Assembly (NCBI RefSeq): GCF_963665445.1
Contig: NZ_OY762276.1
Location: forward strand, 1,396,001 to 1,460,000
Length of the DNA: 64,000 nucleotides
DNA from: an uncultured Desulfobulbus sp.
GTDB lineage: Bacteria; Desulfobacterota; Desulfobulbia; Desulfobulbales; Desulfobulbaceae
Direction: 5' to 3'
The translations under genes were made by a program, and so were the position numbers. The notes below the pieces were generated by a model. The model saw nothing but the letters and a program-made list of their open reading frames with translations. It made no database searches and was not told the origin of the DNA. This document shows, one piece after another, positions 9,564-17,919 of the stretch. The first letter of the stretch is position 1. Each line of letters opens with the position of its first letter.

Positions 9564-10685
9564 ATGACCCAACAGCAGCAACCCCTTGCATCACAGAACC
9601 GGAAACGGGGCAAACGTATCCTGGTGCTTTTCATCGGCTTTTTTTGCCTGGTGGCCAGCACTCTCTTTTTCTGGATGCGTGGAAAAACAAACATCTCTAC
9701 GGAGAATGCCTTTATCGAAGCTCCTATCCACACGATTGCGGCCCGAATCAATGGCTCGGTGACCCAGGTCTTGGTGCAGGACAATCAACTGGTGCATCAA
9801 GGCGATGTATTGGTTCTCCTCGATGATCGCGATGCCCGGGCCAAGATGGACACGGCCAGGGCTGAACTGAGTCTTGCCCGCAACGAAGCCGGCAGCGATC
9901 ATGCCCAGGTGGAACAGAGCCAGGCGGAACTGGTGCGCAGCCGGGCCCAGGCCGTTCTGGCCAATCTGGACCGCGAGCGGGCTGAACTTCTTTATCGGCA
10001 AAAGGTTATTCCCAAGGAGCAGCTTGATCGCCAGCGCACCAATCAGCAGGTGGCAGCGGCTCAGGTACGCGCAGCTGAAGAGCAACTGCAAAAGGATATC
10101 GCCACGTGCGGAATACCGCTGGGTTCCGCTCCCTCCGCCCTGGTGGCCAAACGGCAGGCCGAGTTGGACCTGGCCGAGTTGCAACTTTCCTATACCAGGC
10201 TGTACGCACCGGTTGATGGATATGTCACCAAAAAAGCAGTGGAGGTTGGGAATTGGATCCAGCCAGGGCAGGCGTTGATGTCGGTGGTGGCCGACGGAGA
10301 GACCTGGATTACCGCCAACTATAAGGAGAGCCAGCTTACTGATGTCAGGCCGGGGATGGAGGTACGGTTCACCGTTGACACCTACCCGGGCCAGCATTTT
10401 TCCGGACATATCGACAGCATCATGGCCGGTACCGGGGCCGCATTTTCCCTATTGCCGCCGGAAAATGCCACCGGTAATTACGTAAAAGTGACCCAGCGCA
10501 TCCCGGTCAAGATAATCATCGACCCCATCGATCCGCGTCGCTATCCACTGCGTGTGGGGATGAGTGTGGTACCGACCATCCTTATTCCGCAGACACTCTC
10601 TGAAATCTGGGGCGGAACTTCCGGGCCTCTGAGTCTGACTGCCAAACTGATCAGAGGAGAAGATGTCCTCAGCGCCCATCAATAA
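9564..10685 (+). CDS. emrA: HlyD/EmrA-family membrane fusion protein
   Basis: A 373-residue adaptor of a major-facilitator drug pump. A short cytoplasmic N-terminus is followed by one membrane anchor (VLFIGFFCLVASTLFFWM). Then come the biotinyl-lipoyl halves (IAARINGSVTQVLVQDNQ and LYAPVDGYVTKKAVEVGNW) flanking a coiled coil, and a beta-barrel with the EmrA-typical WITANYKESQLTDVRPG. It overlaps the next gene by 23 bp. The EmrA-like assignment is supported by both motifs and partner. Confidence 0.88.
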   Translation: MTQQQQPLASQNRKRGKRILVLFIGFFCLVASTLFFWMRGKTNISTENAFIEAPIHTIAARINGSVTQVLVQDNQLVHQGDVLVLLDDRDARAKMDTARAELSLARNEAGSDHAQVEQSQAELVRSRAQAVLANLDRERAELLYRQKVIPKEQLDRQRTNQQVAAAQVRAAEEQLQKDIATCGIPLGSAPSALVAKRQAELDLAELQLSYTRLYAPVDGYVTKKAVEVGNWIQPGQALMSVVADGETWITANYKESQLTDVRPGMEVRFTVDTYPGQHFSGHIDSIMAGTGAAFSLLPPENATGNYVKVTQRIPVKIIIDPIDPRRYPLRVGMSVVPTILIPQTLSEIWGGTSGPLSLTAKLIRGEDVLSAHQ

Positions 10686-12210
10686 GTGGCTGGTGGCGGC
10701 GGCGGTGATGTTGCCGGCCCTGCTGGAGGTGATCGATACCTCGGTGGCCAATGTGGCATTGCCCAATATGCAGGGCAGTCTCAGTGCCGGTCATGACGAG
10801 GTGAGTTGGGTACTGACATCCTATTTGGTCTCCAATGCGGTTGTCCTGCCGATGACCGGTTGGCTTGCCCGATTTTTTGGTCGCAAACGGTTTCTCATGG
10901 GCTGTGTGGTCGTCTTTACCCTAGCCTCGTTTCTCTGCGGGGCAGCGTTCAATCTGGAAATGCTGATCTTCTGCCGCATCATTCAAGGGGCCGCAGGCGG
11001 CGCGCTCATTCCCATGAGTCAGGCTATCCTTTTGGAAAGTTTTCCTAAAAATCAGCAGGGATTGGCCAATGCCATCTTTGGCGTGGGGGTGATGTTTGGC
11101 CCGGTTATTGGCCCCATTTTGGGAGGGTGGCTGACCGATACCTACAGTTGGCGCTGGATTTTTTATATCAATTTCCCCCTGGGGGTGGTGGCGCTGCTCA
11201 TGGTGGGGAGTTTTGTCGAAGATCCGTCCTACCTCAAACGAACCGAGGAACCGGTTGATTACTGCGGCCTGGTGCTTTTGGTTCTGGGAATCGGTGCCCT
11301 ACAGATCGTGCTCGACAAGGGCCAACAGGACGACTGGTTCAGTTCCTCGTTCATCCTTGGTGCATCGATTGTGTCCGCCATCTCTCTGGTACTACTGGTG
11401 GTCGTGGAAGTGAGGCAGGAACACTCCATCGTCAACCTGCGCCTCTTTCGCAATATTTCGTTTTCAGCCGGTAACCTGGTGATGTTCATGGTCGGCTTCG
11501 GTCTGTACGGGGCTATCAGCATTCTCCCCATGCATCTGCAGAGTTTGATGGGCTATAGCGCCACCCAGTCGGGCATGGTGCTCGCCCCGGGCGGGGTGGC
11601 AACCCTCATCGCCATGCCCATTGCCGCCGCTTTGATGCAGAAGGTCGACGCCCGTAAGGTGGTTTTCGTGGGGCTCTGTTGCGGAGCCTACTCCATGTTT
11701 CTTCTCCATGCCTGCTCCCTGGAGGCTTCTTTTGGCGATTTTATCTGGCCGCGGATAACCAACGGCATCGGTCTGGCATGCATCTTTGTGCCGCTGACCA
11801 CCATTACCCTGGGCAATATCGACAAGGAGAACATGGGGGATGCCTCAGGGCTGTTCAACCTGTTGCGCAATATTGGCGGCAGCGTGGGCATTGCCGCTGC
11901 CACCACCATGCTTGAGAGGTATTCCCAGGCCAATCAGAATAGTTTGATAGCCCATGCCACCCCCTACGACCCTGCCTATCAGCAAAAGGTTTCCACCCTG
12001 CTGCACGGCCTCTTGATCAGGGGATATGACCTGGTTTCGGCCCAGAAACTCGCCCTGGTTGGAGTGTATACCACTGTCCGCGAGCAGGCGACGATTCTTG
12101 CCTATAACCAGACCTACTGGATCTTGGGTATGGCCTTTGTGGCGGTGATTCCAATGCTTTTCCTGTTGAAAAGAATGCACGGGTCCCAGCGCGGTGTGGT
12201 CACACACTGA
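10663..12210 (+). CDS. emrB: DHA2-family MFS multidrug transporter (EmrB-like)
   Basis: A 515-residue transporter with about 14 membrane segments. The DHA2/EmrB signature lies at the N-terminus (LEVIDTSVANVALPNM, then WVLTSYLVSNAVVLPMTGWL), with motif A GRKRFLMG and motif C in the FGPVIGPILGGWLTD region. It exports hydrophobic compounds using the proton gradient, with the EmrA-like protein as periplasmic adaptor. A good ribosome binding site (GAGGAG) precedes the ATG inside the end of emrA. Confidence 0.92.
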   Translation: MSSAPINKWLVAAAVMLPALLEVIDTSVANVALPNMQGSLSAGHDEVSWVLTSYLVSNAVVLPMTGWLARFFGRKRFLMGCVVVFTLASFLCGAAFNLEMLIFCRIIQGAAGGALIPMSQAILLESFPKNQQGLANAIFGVGVMFGPVIGPILGGWLTDTYSWRWIFYINFPLGVVALLMVGSFVEDPSYLKRTEEPVDYCGLVLLVLGIGALQIVLDKGQQDDWFSSSFILGASIVSAISLVLLVVVEVRQEHSIVNLRLFRNISFSAGNLVMFMVGFGLYGAISILPMHLQSLMGYSATQSGMVLAPGGVATLIAMPIAAALMQKVDARKVVFVGLCCGAYSMFLLHACSLEASFGDFIWPRITNGIGLACIFVPLTTITLGNIDKENMGDASGLFNLLRNIGGSVGIAAATTMLERYSQANQNSLIAHATPYDPAYQQKVSTLLHGLLIRGYDLVSAQKLALVGVYTTVREQATILAYNQTYWILGMAFVAVIPMLFLLKRMHGSQRGVVTH

Positions 12211-12263
12211 ACCAACCCCATTTTTGAGGGAGAAAATCAAAGTTTTCAAGCATGGTACAAAGT

Positions 12264-12355
12264 TGGTGCACAGGATGATTCAGCTGTGCCGAAGGTTGAC
12301 AACCAGGCTGCCCTCCTCCTGCCGTCAGTCTTGCTGAAGTTCATCCTGTGCACCA
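12264..12355. repeat. Long inverted repeat downstream of emrB
   Basis: TGGTGCACAGGATGA followed by TTCAGC (12264-12284) is repeated in inverse at 12333-12355 (GCTGAA, then TCATCCTGTGCACCA), with two extra bases in the right arm and a loop of about 48 bp. It has no T-run, so it is not a standard terminator. It may be a structured 3' end or the relic of a small mobile element. Confidence 0.6.
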
Positions 12356-12738
12356 CATTTGCCTGGTGCGCCCTCTCCGGAAAATGGCCCTCCACTTGTT
12401 TTTTCCCTCCCGCGTGATCTCTCCCTCATCGTCCTGAAGGTACAGTTTTCCGATCAATTTTAATCGTTAACTTACTGTTTTTAAGCAATAAATTTTAATA
12501 GTGAACAGTTTTGTTAGAAAATCGTTAGGGCTGAGTTTTTTTAGTGTCATAATCTAGTTAGAAAGGTAAAGTCGGTCCGGCTTTACGGCCCCGCAAGAAA
12601 ACATAATAACTTCCTGTTTCTGTGGATAAGAGACGTGCTGCTGAGCACTCCATATATTTGGCGATGCGGTCATCCGTTGGGATTCGGAAAAGAGACTCGC
12701 ATCACAAGATGAATTTTATTGAGGTTAAACAAACGATC
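12356..12738. other. Gap upstream of the DUF47 gene
   Basis: An AT-rich stretch without a convincing gene. It presumably carries the promoter of the phosphate-transport pair. A weak Pho-box-like match lies near 12544-12560 (TGTCATAATCTAG) but is too degenerate to call. A GTG-initiated extension of the DUF47 frame from 12622 is unlikely to be translated because it has no family-like residues. Confidence 0.3.
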
Positions 12739-13383
12739 ATGAGTCAAGGGTTGCTTGCCAAGTTATTGCCGCCGCCGGAGAACAAATTTTTTACCTACTT
12801 TGAGGAGGGCGCCGAGGTAAGTGAACTTTCCTCCCAGCTGTTCTATCAGATCGTTCATTCCGATCTCAAGGAACGGGAGGAATTTCTCATCCACGCCAAG
12901 ACCTATAAACGGCGTGCGGTCGAGGCCATGCAGACCAGCCTGACCCTCTTGAACGCATCGTTCATCACCCCTATCGACCGTGAAGATATTCAACTGATCT
13001 CTACCTATCTCTACAAGAGCACCAAGGTCATTCTCAAGGCCTGTGTCAATCTCCGCATCTATAAGATCGACTCCTACAATGAGATCGTCAAAAACCAGGC
13101 TGAAATTCTCATTAAATCTGCCGAGGAATTGCGGAAGATTATTCGTCTGCTCAAGCAAAATGCGCCGCTTAAGGAGGTGACCGAATGCAGCTATCGCATT
13201 CGCGACATTGAAAACCGTGGTGACGAGCTCCTGTTCATGGCCACCGAAGAGATCTTCTCCGGCAAGTACGATGCGCTCACCGTTTTGAAACTGCGTGATA
13301 TTTACAAGGGGATCGAGAATGCGCTCGATATTTGTTCGGTGATTTCCGACCTTGTCCTCAACATTGCCCTGAAACACAGCTAA
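12739..13383 (+). CDS. DUF47/PhoU-like Pit-accessory protein
   Basis: About 214 residues of all-helical DUF47 (PhoU-like, TIGR00153-type) protein. It shows the typical beginning LLAKLLPPPENKFFTYFEEGA, and a core IRDIENRGDELLF and LRDIYKGIENALD. The ATG at 12739 fits the family N-terminus; a GTG at 12622 or ATG at 12709 would add unrelated residues. Proteins of this family are encoded beside PiT phosphate transporters and are thought to modulate them. Here the transporter gene follows 77 bp downstream on the same strand, so they probably form one operon. Confidence 0.85.
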   Translation: MSQGLLAKLLPPPENKFFTYFEEGAEVSELSSQLFYQIVHSDLKEREEFLIHAKTYKRRAVEAMQTSLTLLNASFITPIDREDIQLISTYLYKSTKVILKACVNLRIYKIDSYNEIVKNQAEILIKSAEELRKIIRLLKQNAPLKEVTECSYRIRDIENRGDELLFMATEEIFSGKYDALTVLKLRDIYKGIENALDICSVISDLVLNIALKHS

Positions 13384-13460
13384 CCAGTTGCACTGGTTGA
13401 GCCGCGGCTCTCTTGTGGGAACCGTTTCTATCACTGCCAAGGACAAGAGGACATGCTTCC

Positions 13461-14444
13461 ATGGTTTTAACTCTCCTTATCTGCGTAGTTGTTACCGCAC
13501 TTATATTTGAATACATCAACGGGTTCCATGATTCTGCCAACGCAATCGCCACCGTTGTTTCGACCAAAGTTTTAACGGCGCGGGCTGCAGTTATTTATGC
13601 CGGTGCTTTGAACATCGTCGGCGCGTTCATGGGCACCCACGTTGCCAGCACTATCGGCAAGGGAATTGTCGATACCGGCAGCGTCACCCAGGGCGTGATT
13701 CTTTGTGCGCTGCTGTCGGCAATTATCTGGAACCTGATCACCTGGTACTACGGCATCCCCTCCAGTTCCTCGCATGCACTGATCGGTGGGCTGATGGGCG
13801 CAACCATTGCCAAGGCCGGCTATCACGTGGTCCATTTTGACGGTGTCACCAAGAAGGTGTTGTTGCCGATGGTTACCTCGCCATTGATCGGATTTGGTGT
13901 CGGCTTTTTGTGCATGGTGACTATCCTTTGGGTTTGCGCCAAAGCGAACCCGAATACGGTGAACAAGTATTTTAGAAAACTGCAACTGCTCTCCTCGGGC
14001 ATCATGGCGCTTAGCCATGGCAGCAATGATGCCCAGAAAACCATGGGGATCATTACCCTGGCCTTGGTCACCTACCATACCCTTCCCTCCTTTGATGTTC
14101 CCTATTGGGTGATTCTCGGCTGTGCCGTTACCATGGGGATGGGAACCATGGCCGGAGGCTGGCGGATTATCCGCACCATGGGCAGCAAGATGATCAAGCT
14201 CAAGCCGGTCCACGGTTTTGCCGCGGAAACCACCGCGGCTGCGGTTATCCTTTCCGCCTCGCATTTCGGCATTCCGGTCAGCACCACCCACATCATTTCT
14301 ACCTCGATCATGGGCGTGGGCAGCACCAAGGGGGTGCACGCCCTCAAGTGGGGCATTGTCGGCAATATCGTCATGGCCTGGGTACTGACCATACCGGTCT
14401 GCATGGTGATTGCGGCCCTTTTGTACTGGATTTTGCCGGTGTAA
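13461..14444 (+). CDS. PiT-family inorganic phosphate transporter
   Basis: About 327 residues with roughly ten membrane helices. Both copies of the PiT signature are present: FEYINGFHDSANAIATVVST near the N-terminus and ALSHGSNDAQKTMGI in the second half. It imports phosphate (as metal-phosphate) or another oxyanion driven by an ion gradient. The ATG at 13461 begins at the first membrane helix (MVLTLLICVV) and has a purine-rich AGAGG upstream. The frame extends 16 codons further 5', but those residues are not family-like. Confidence 0.9.
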   Translation: MVLTLLICVVVTALIFEYINGFHDSANAIATVVSTKVLTARAAVIYAGALNIVGAFMGTHVASTIGKGIVDTGSVTQGVILCALLSAIIWNLITWYYGIPSSSSHALIGGLMGATIAKAGYHVVHFDGVTKKVLLPMVTSPLIGFGVGFLCMVTILWVCAKANPNTVNKYFRKLQLLSSGIMALSHGSNDAQKTMGIITLALVTYHTLPSFDVPYWVILGCAVTMGMGTMAGGWRIIRTMGSKMIKLKPVHGFAAETTAAAVILSASHFGIPVSTTHIISTSIMGVGSTKGVHALKWGIVGNIVMAWVLTIPVCMVIAALLYWILPV

Positions 14445-14491
14445 AATGCCTTGCAGGTTGGTCGTTCGTCCAACCACCTACCTGTTGAGAT

Positions 14492-14532
14492 ACACTCCTG
14501 AGGATCAAAGTCCACGAGATCAGCAGGAGTGT
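14492..14532 (+). terminator. Possible terminator after the PiT gene
   Basis: ACACTCCTG (14492-14500) and CAGGAGTGT (14524-14532) form a 9-bp stem with a 23-nt loop, followed by GTTTGT on the plus strand. The long loop and short T-run make it only a possible terminator. Confidence 0.35.
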
Positions 14533-14582
14533 GTTTGTCACTTCTGTGTTTTTGGCTTATTGTTGTCCTTCCCAGCCTGTTC

Positions 14583-15641
14583 TCACCAGGCACATGCCTG
14601 GGAGTTGAACGGGGTATAGCCGTTTATCTGTGCAAGGTTTCGTTCATTGGCCATGGTTTCCAGTTGGTTGTGGTGCTCGCCGTAAAGGTTGAGAAAAACA
14701 TCGCAGAGATCGGGATGGAACTGGGTCCCACGGTTGCGCGAGATTTCGTCCCAGGCCTGCTCCATGGTGAGGGCCGGTTTGTAGGGCCGGAATGTGGTCA
14801 TGGCGTCAAAGGCGTCGGCAATGGCGATGATGGCCGATTCCAGAGGAATTGCATCATGGCGGAGATTGTCCGGATAGCCTTTGCCGTCGAAACGTTCGTG
14901 ATGATGGCGGATGATCGTCCCCATTTTTTCAAGCCCCGGCAGGTTTTCGAAAATGGAGGCACCAATAACTGAATGCTGTTGCATGAGATAATACTCGGCC
15001 CGGGATAATTTCCCTTGGGTAAACCCCCGGCTTTGCCGGGGGACTCCAACAGTTTGACGGTTACTGGATTGCAGAAAAGAAACAATTGATTGCGTTCTTG
15101 ATCGTCTTTGTTGAGATCAACAATGCAAAGAGCATAGGCAAGAATCAACACAATTTTTTCTGATGCTTAATTCCCAGATTTCAATGAGGAATCGATCAAC
15201 GAATACCGGAGCATCAGTTTTTGCTTATACTCACACAAAACAACAAGAGTCAGAATCGAAAGATAATAGATGCGAACTCGTGATATTTTATTGCTGGATC
15301 TTGCCAACAACTTGACCACCAAGGGTGGTCAGTGGATCAGTTGCATATGCCGCTTTGAGCGGCTCCCAGTCTTTCAAGCCACCGGCTTTGCCGGTGGTCT
15401 TTGACTTTCCGGATTTCATCAATATACCCTCGGCAATGCCGATTTTGCCGATGTCGTGCAGGTGGCCGATGACATGCACATAATCGCAGTGGGTGTCGGA
15501 CATGTGCAGCCCCCGGCAAATAAGTTCAGCTATTTCCGAAACCCTGCGCGAATGACCTGCCGTGTATACATCCTTGATTTCTATGGTGCGGGTGAGGCTT
15601 TCAATAAAAAGATGAAAATCGATGTCCTTGAAGCAGGTCAT
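14583..15641 (-). pseudogene. HD-GYP domain phosphohydrolase gene split by a palindromic insertion
   Basis: The two halves of one HD-GYP (cyclic-di-GMP phosphodiesterase-type) domain are separated by about 0.4 kb. The N-terminal half (from 15641) has the first helices, the HSRRVSEIAE region and the metal motif GHLHDIGKIGIAEGILM. The C-terminal half resumes with LSRAEYYLMQQH and contains HHHERFDGKGYPD, the GYP signature, and IAIADAFDAMTTFRPY. Joining ...KSGK directly to LSRAEYYLM restores a normal domain of about 220 residues. As it stands, the reading frame runs from the first half into the insertion and stops at 15288, so the gene is probably inactive. Confidence 0.85.
15010..15405. mobile_element. 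Non-autonomous IS200/IS605-like palindromic element (PATE/MITE type)
   Basis: About 396 bp inserted in the HD-GYP gene. Both ends carry near-identical hairpins with the same loop: CCCCCGGC-TTT-GCCGGGGG (15024-15042) and CCACCGGC-TTT-GCCGGTGG (15379-15397). Two further hairpins lie near the second end, at 15314-15330 (GACCACC/GGTGGTC) and 15349-15363 (GCCGC/GCGGC). No transposase frame lies inside, and no target duplication is obvious. Subterminal palindromes and absence of a duplication are typical of IS200/IS605 elements. The boundaries are inferred from restoring the host frame and may be off by a few bases. Confidence 0.72.
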
Positions 15642-15707
15642 AGGGCTGATGCTCGTCCTGGGAAAAATGAAAAAGCCGTGGTCACGGCGGTGAATGTCAG
15701 CAGTGGA

Positions 15708-16163
15708 TCATTGGTGAACACTGTGAGCCACATCCTTGCTCCAGGATAGAATTTCCGGTTCCGCTTCGGCGGGATCACCATCGATACGAAGCGGCTTATG
15801 TACGAGTTTGCCACCGAGATCACCGATTTTTTCCAGGAGAAGTTCCACCGCGCCGCAGAAATAGGGACGCTTCGAGTCACCGCAGCCGAATACGGCTATA
15901 TTGCGTGACCGGATGTGCGCTTTGTTGAGCTGATCGTAGAGCGGGGCAAAACTCGGCGGAAATTCAATGGTGTCTAGGTTGCCGCGACTTGATGAGCCAA
16001 ACACGGTCAGGTCAAAACCTTGGCCGAGATTGGTGGCTTTGACCGTCCGTGCATCGAAAAGACTCACCTCGATGCCCTGTTGCTGGAAGAGGGTGCAGAT
16101 AGTTTGGGCAGCGGTTTTGGTGTTGCCTGTTTCCGAACCGTACACAATAAGTGCTTTTGCCAT
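15708..16163 (-). CDS. Flavodoxin
   Basis: A short-chain flavodoxin of about 151 residues, a soluble FMN electron carrier. The phosphate-binding loop GSETGNTKTAAQ lies near the N-terminus, the first FMN loop at FGSSSRGNLDT and the second near FGCGDSKRPYFCGA. The start at 16163 has an excellent ribosome binding site (AAGGAGGG); the frame continues 12 codons upstream without family residues. It stands alone downstream of the porin gene and its terminator. Flavodoxins often replace ferredoxin when iron is scarce, which would suit the neighbouring Feo cluster, but regulation is not visible. Confidence 0.9.
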   Translation of the reverse strand: MAKALIVYGSETGNTKTAAQTICTLFQQQGIEVSLFDARTVKATNLGQGFDLTVFGSSSRGNLDTIEFPPSFAPLYDQLNKAHIRSRNIAVFGCGDSKRPYFCGAVELLLEKIGDLGGKLVHKPLRIDGDPAEAEPEILSWSKDVAHSVHQ

Positions 16164-16204
16164 GGGGCCCTCCTTGGATATTAGGACTGGCTTACTCAAT
16201 TGGA

Positions 16205-16236
16205 TTAAAAAATTCCAGGGAGAATATCCTCCCTGG
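16205..16236 (-). terminator. Rho-independent terminator downstream of the feo/porin operon
   Basis: Stem CCAGGGAG/CTCCCTGG (16215-16222 and 16229-16236) with a 6-nt loop is followed on the minus strand by a run of six T. It lies between the porin gene and flavodoxin gene, so it should end the iron-uptake transcript. Confidence 0.75.
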
Positions 16237-16287
16237 AGCGGGTGATGGTTTCATTCGGCGTGTTCAGCCCATCGGCCAGCCGCCAAT

Positions 16288-16321
16288 ATGTCGTTCTCGC
16301 AATGGGAACCGAGAACGACAT
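16288..16321. repeat. Perfect 12-bp inverted repeat in the porin 3' region
   Basis: ATGTCGTTCTCG (16288-16299) is exactly complementary to CGAGAACGACAT (16310-16321), with a 10-nt loop. No T-run follows, so it may stabilise the end of the porin mRNA or be a protein-binding site rather than a terminator. Confidence 0.6.
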
Positions 16322-16388
16322 TTCGATCTTCGCAAGTTGCTGATTTCACAATGCGTGACATTCAGGTTTTTGATTTTTCACGAAGCCA

Positions 16389-17618
16389 TCAAAACTCATA
16401 CATAAGTCGGGTGGTGAATCCGTAGCCGCTGTCCTCGGAGGCATCCGGATCATTGGCGTAAAAATCATCGATGAAATATTCCAAGGTGACCGTGGTTCCC
16501 TTCACCACCTGCATCGAGGCTGCGGCAATATAGCGCTGCTCGGGCAGATCCAGGGCATAGGCCTCCCAGGAACGCTGGTAGCCAAGGGCAAAGACGGTGT
16601 CCTTGTTCAGCAGGGCGGTTGTGTAGGCCAGTTCGGTATTCAGGGCTTTGGGTTCTGCCCCATCGACGCCATAGGGAACTTCAGCCGGAGCAAAGCTGTC
16701 CATGGCCGCAATGTATTCGGCAATGAGCGAGAAGTTCTTGTAACTGCCGCCCACATTGAGGCTGATGCCCGGCACCTCGTCTTTCACCGAATCAAAACCA
16801 TTGTCGTTGATCACGTCGGTCAGGGTGCTCGAGTCGCCAATATTGCTCACCCAGGCGATCCCGGCATTGAATCCCGTATCTCCTTGCGTATAGGCATAGG
16901 CAAGGGACGCACCGAAACCGTTGATGGTGTCGTTATCGTCGTCCTCTTCATCCATGCCGTTGTAGCTGAACACGGTGGCGGTCAAGCCGCTTGCCTCATA
17001 ACCGACAATGACCCCTTTGGGATTGATTTCACCCAGGGTTTGGGTCAGGGGGTCCTGAATCATGCTGGTGGAGAAATCGCCAAAGGGCACATAGACCTTC
17101 CCTGCGGTGAGAAAGAACGGGATATCCTCGGTTTTGCCCAAGGTGATGTTGGCCTCATCGAGGTAGAACCGATCCTCGTCATCGCCGTCGTAATCGATGA
17201 CGATCTTGCCGGTGGCCCAGTCGGCAACCTTCAGATCCATGATCAATTCAACCGTATCGAGAACGAAGGCACTCTTGTTGGCTCCGTCTTTTCCCTGGGA
17301 GAGTTTGTAGTCACCTTCGATTGACCCGCTGAGGCTGACAAAATCATTGATCTGCGGGCCGGGCTTTTTTTCGTCCAACTGACGGCTCACCTCGGCCTCG
17401 ATCGCCGCCTTTGCAGGTACTGCTGTCTGGGCATTGTTTTCCATCTGCGTGATGCGCTGATTGAGTTGCCGGTTCTGTTGCATCAGCAGCTGCACCTGTG
17501 CTTTCAACTCCTCGAGTTCAGCCTTTGTTGAGGAGGCTGCCTGCGTTGTCTCGGTTCCAAAGAGCAGGCATGCGGAGGCGGCGGCAAGCACGAGGGGGCG
17601 GTTCAATAGTTTGATCAT
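16389..17618 (-). CDS. Outer-membrane porin, LbtU-like, with N-terminal coiled coil
   Basis: A 409-residue outer-membrane beta-barrel. A Sec signal peptide (cleavage near TTQAASS) is followed by a short coiled coil of heptads (about residues 30-62) and then by alternating amphipathic strands ending in the aromatic C-terminus TTRLMYEF. The domain resembles the LbtU siderophore-porin group, assigned from general appearance and genetic context. It is last in a minus-strand cluster with feoA, feoB and a feoC-like gene, suggesting that it lets iron (free or chelated) cross the outer membrane. The substrate is not established. Confidence 0.72.
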   Translation of the reverse strand: MIKLLNRPLVLAAASACLLFGTETTQAASSTKAELEELKAQVQLLMQQNRQLNQRITQMENNAQTAVPAKAAIEAEVSRQLDEKKPGPQINDFVSLSGSIEGDYKLSQGKDGANKSAFVLDTVELIMDLKVADWATGKIVIDYDGDDEDRFYLDEANITLGKTEDIPFFLTAGKVYVPFGDFSTSMIQDPLTQTLGEINPKGVIVGYEASGLTATVFSYNGMDEEDDDNDTINGFGASLAYAYTQGDTGFNAGIAWVSNIGDSSTLTDVINDNGFDSVKDEVPGISLNVGGSYKNFSLIAEYIAAMDSFAPAEVPYGVDGAEPKALNTELAYTTALLNKDTVFALGYQRSWEAYALDLPEQRYIAAASMQVVKGTTVTLEYFIDDFYANDPDASEDSGYGFTTRLMYEF

Positions 17619-17689
17619 TGTTGGTTGCCTTATTTTTGTAAGATATTGTTATGTTGATATTAAATGAGATGTTCAGGCCGATTCGAAAT

Positions 17690-17911
17690 TCAATCGATCC
17701 ATTCATACATCTCGATGGATTCAGGAGTGCATTTGCAGCATCCTTTGCAGACTGAGCCCGTACCCTCAAGTCGGCGTACCTTGCCCTTGTGCATCCAGAC
17801 CGCAAACAGGGGCCGAATCGTCTCCACATCCACCTGGAAGTGATAGGCTGCATCCTGCAGGGGAGTCATTTTGCGGGAGCGAAGGTAGTGTTTGAGTTGA
17901 ATGAGATCCAT
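17690..17911 (-). CDS. feoC: FeoC-like winged-helix protein with Cys motif
   Basis: A 73-residue protein. The N-terminal winged-helix fold (LIQLKHYLRSRKMTPLQDAAYHFQ) is followed by the wing region VRRLEGTGS and a cluster of cysteines, CKGCCKC. This is the arrangement of FeoC proteins, which can bind a [4Fe-4S] cluster and interact with FeoB. It lies 8 bp downstream of feoB with a GGAG ribosome binding site, matching the usual feoABC order. A role as regulator or as FeoB assembly/stability factor cannot be decided from sequence. Confidence 0.8.
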   Translation of the reverse strand: MDLIQLKHYLRSRKMTPLQDAAYHFQVDVETIRPLFAVWMHKGKVRRLEGTGSVCKGCCKCTPESIEMYEWID

Positions 17912-17919
17912 GGCGGCTC

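Noticed and set aside
12544-12562. Pho-box-like sequence upstream of the phosphate-transport genes
   Set aside because: Only part of one half-site matches and the second is degenerate, so it cannot be separated from chance in AT-rich DNA.
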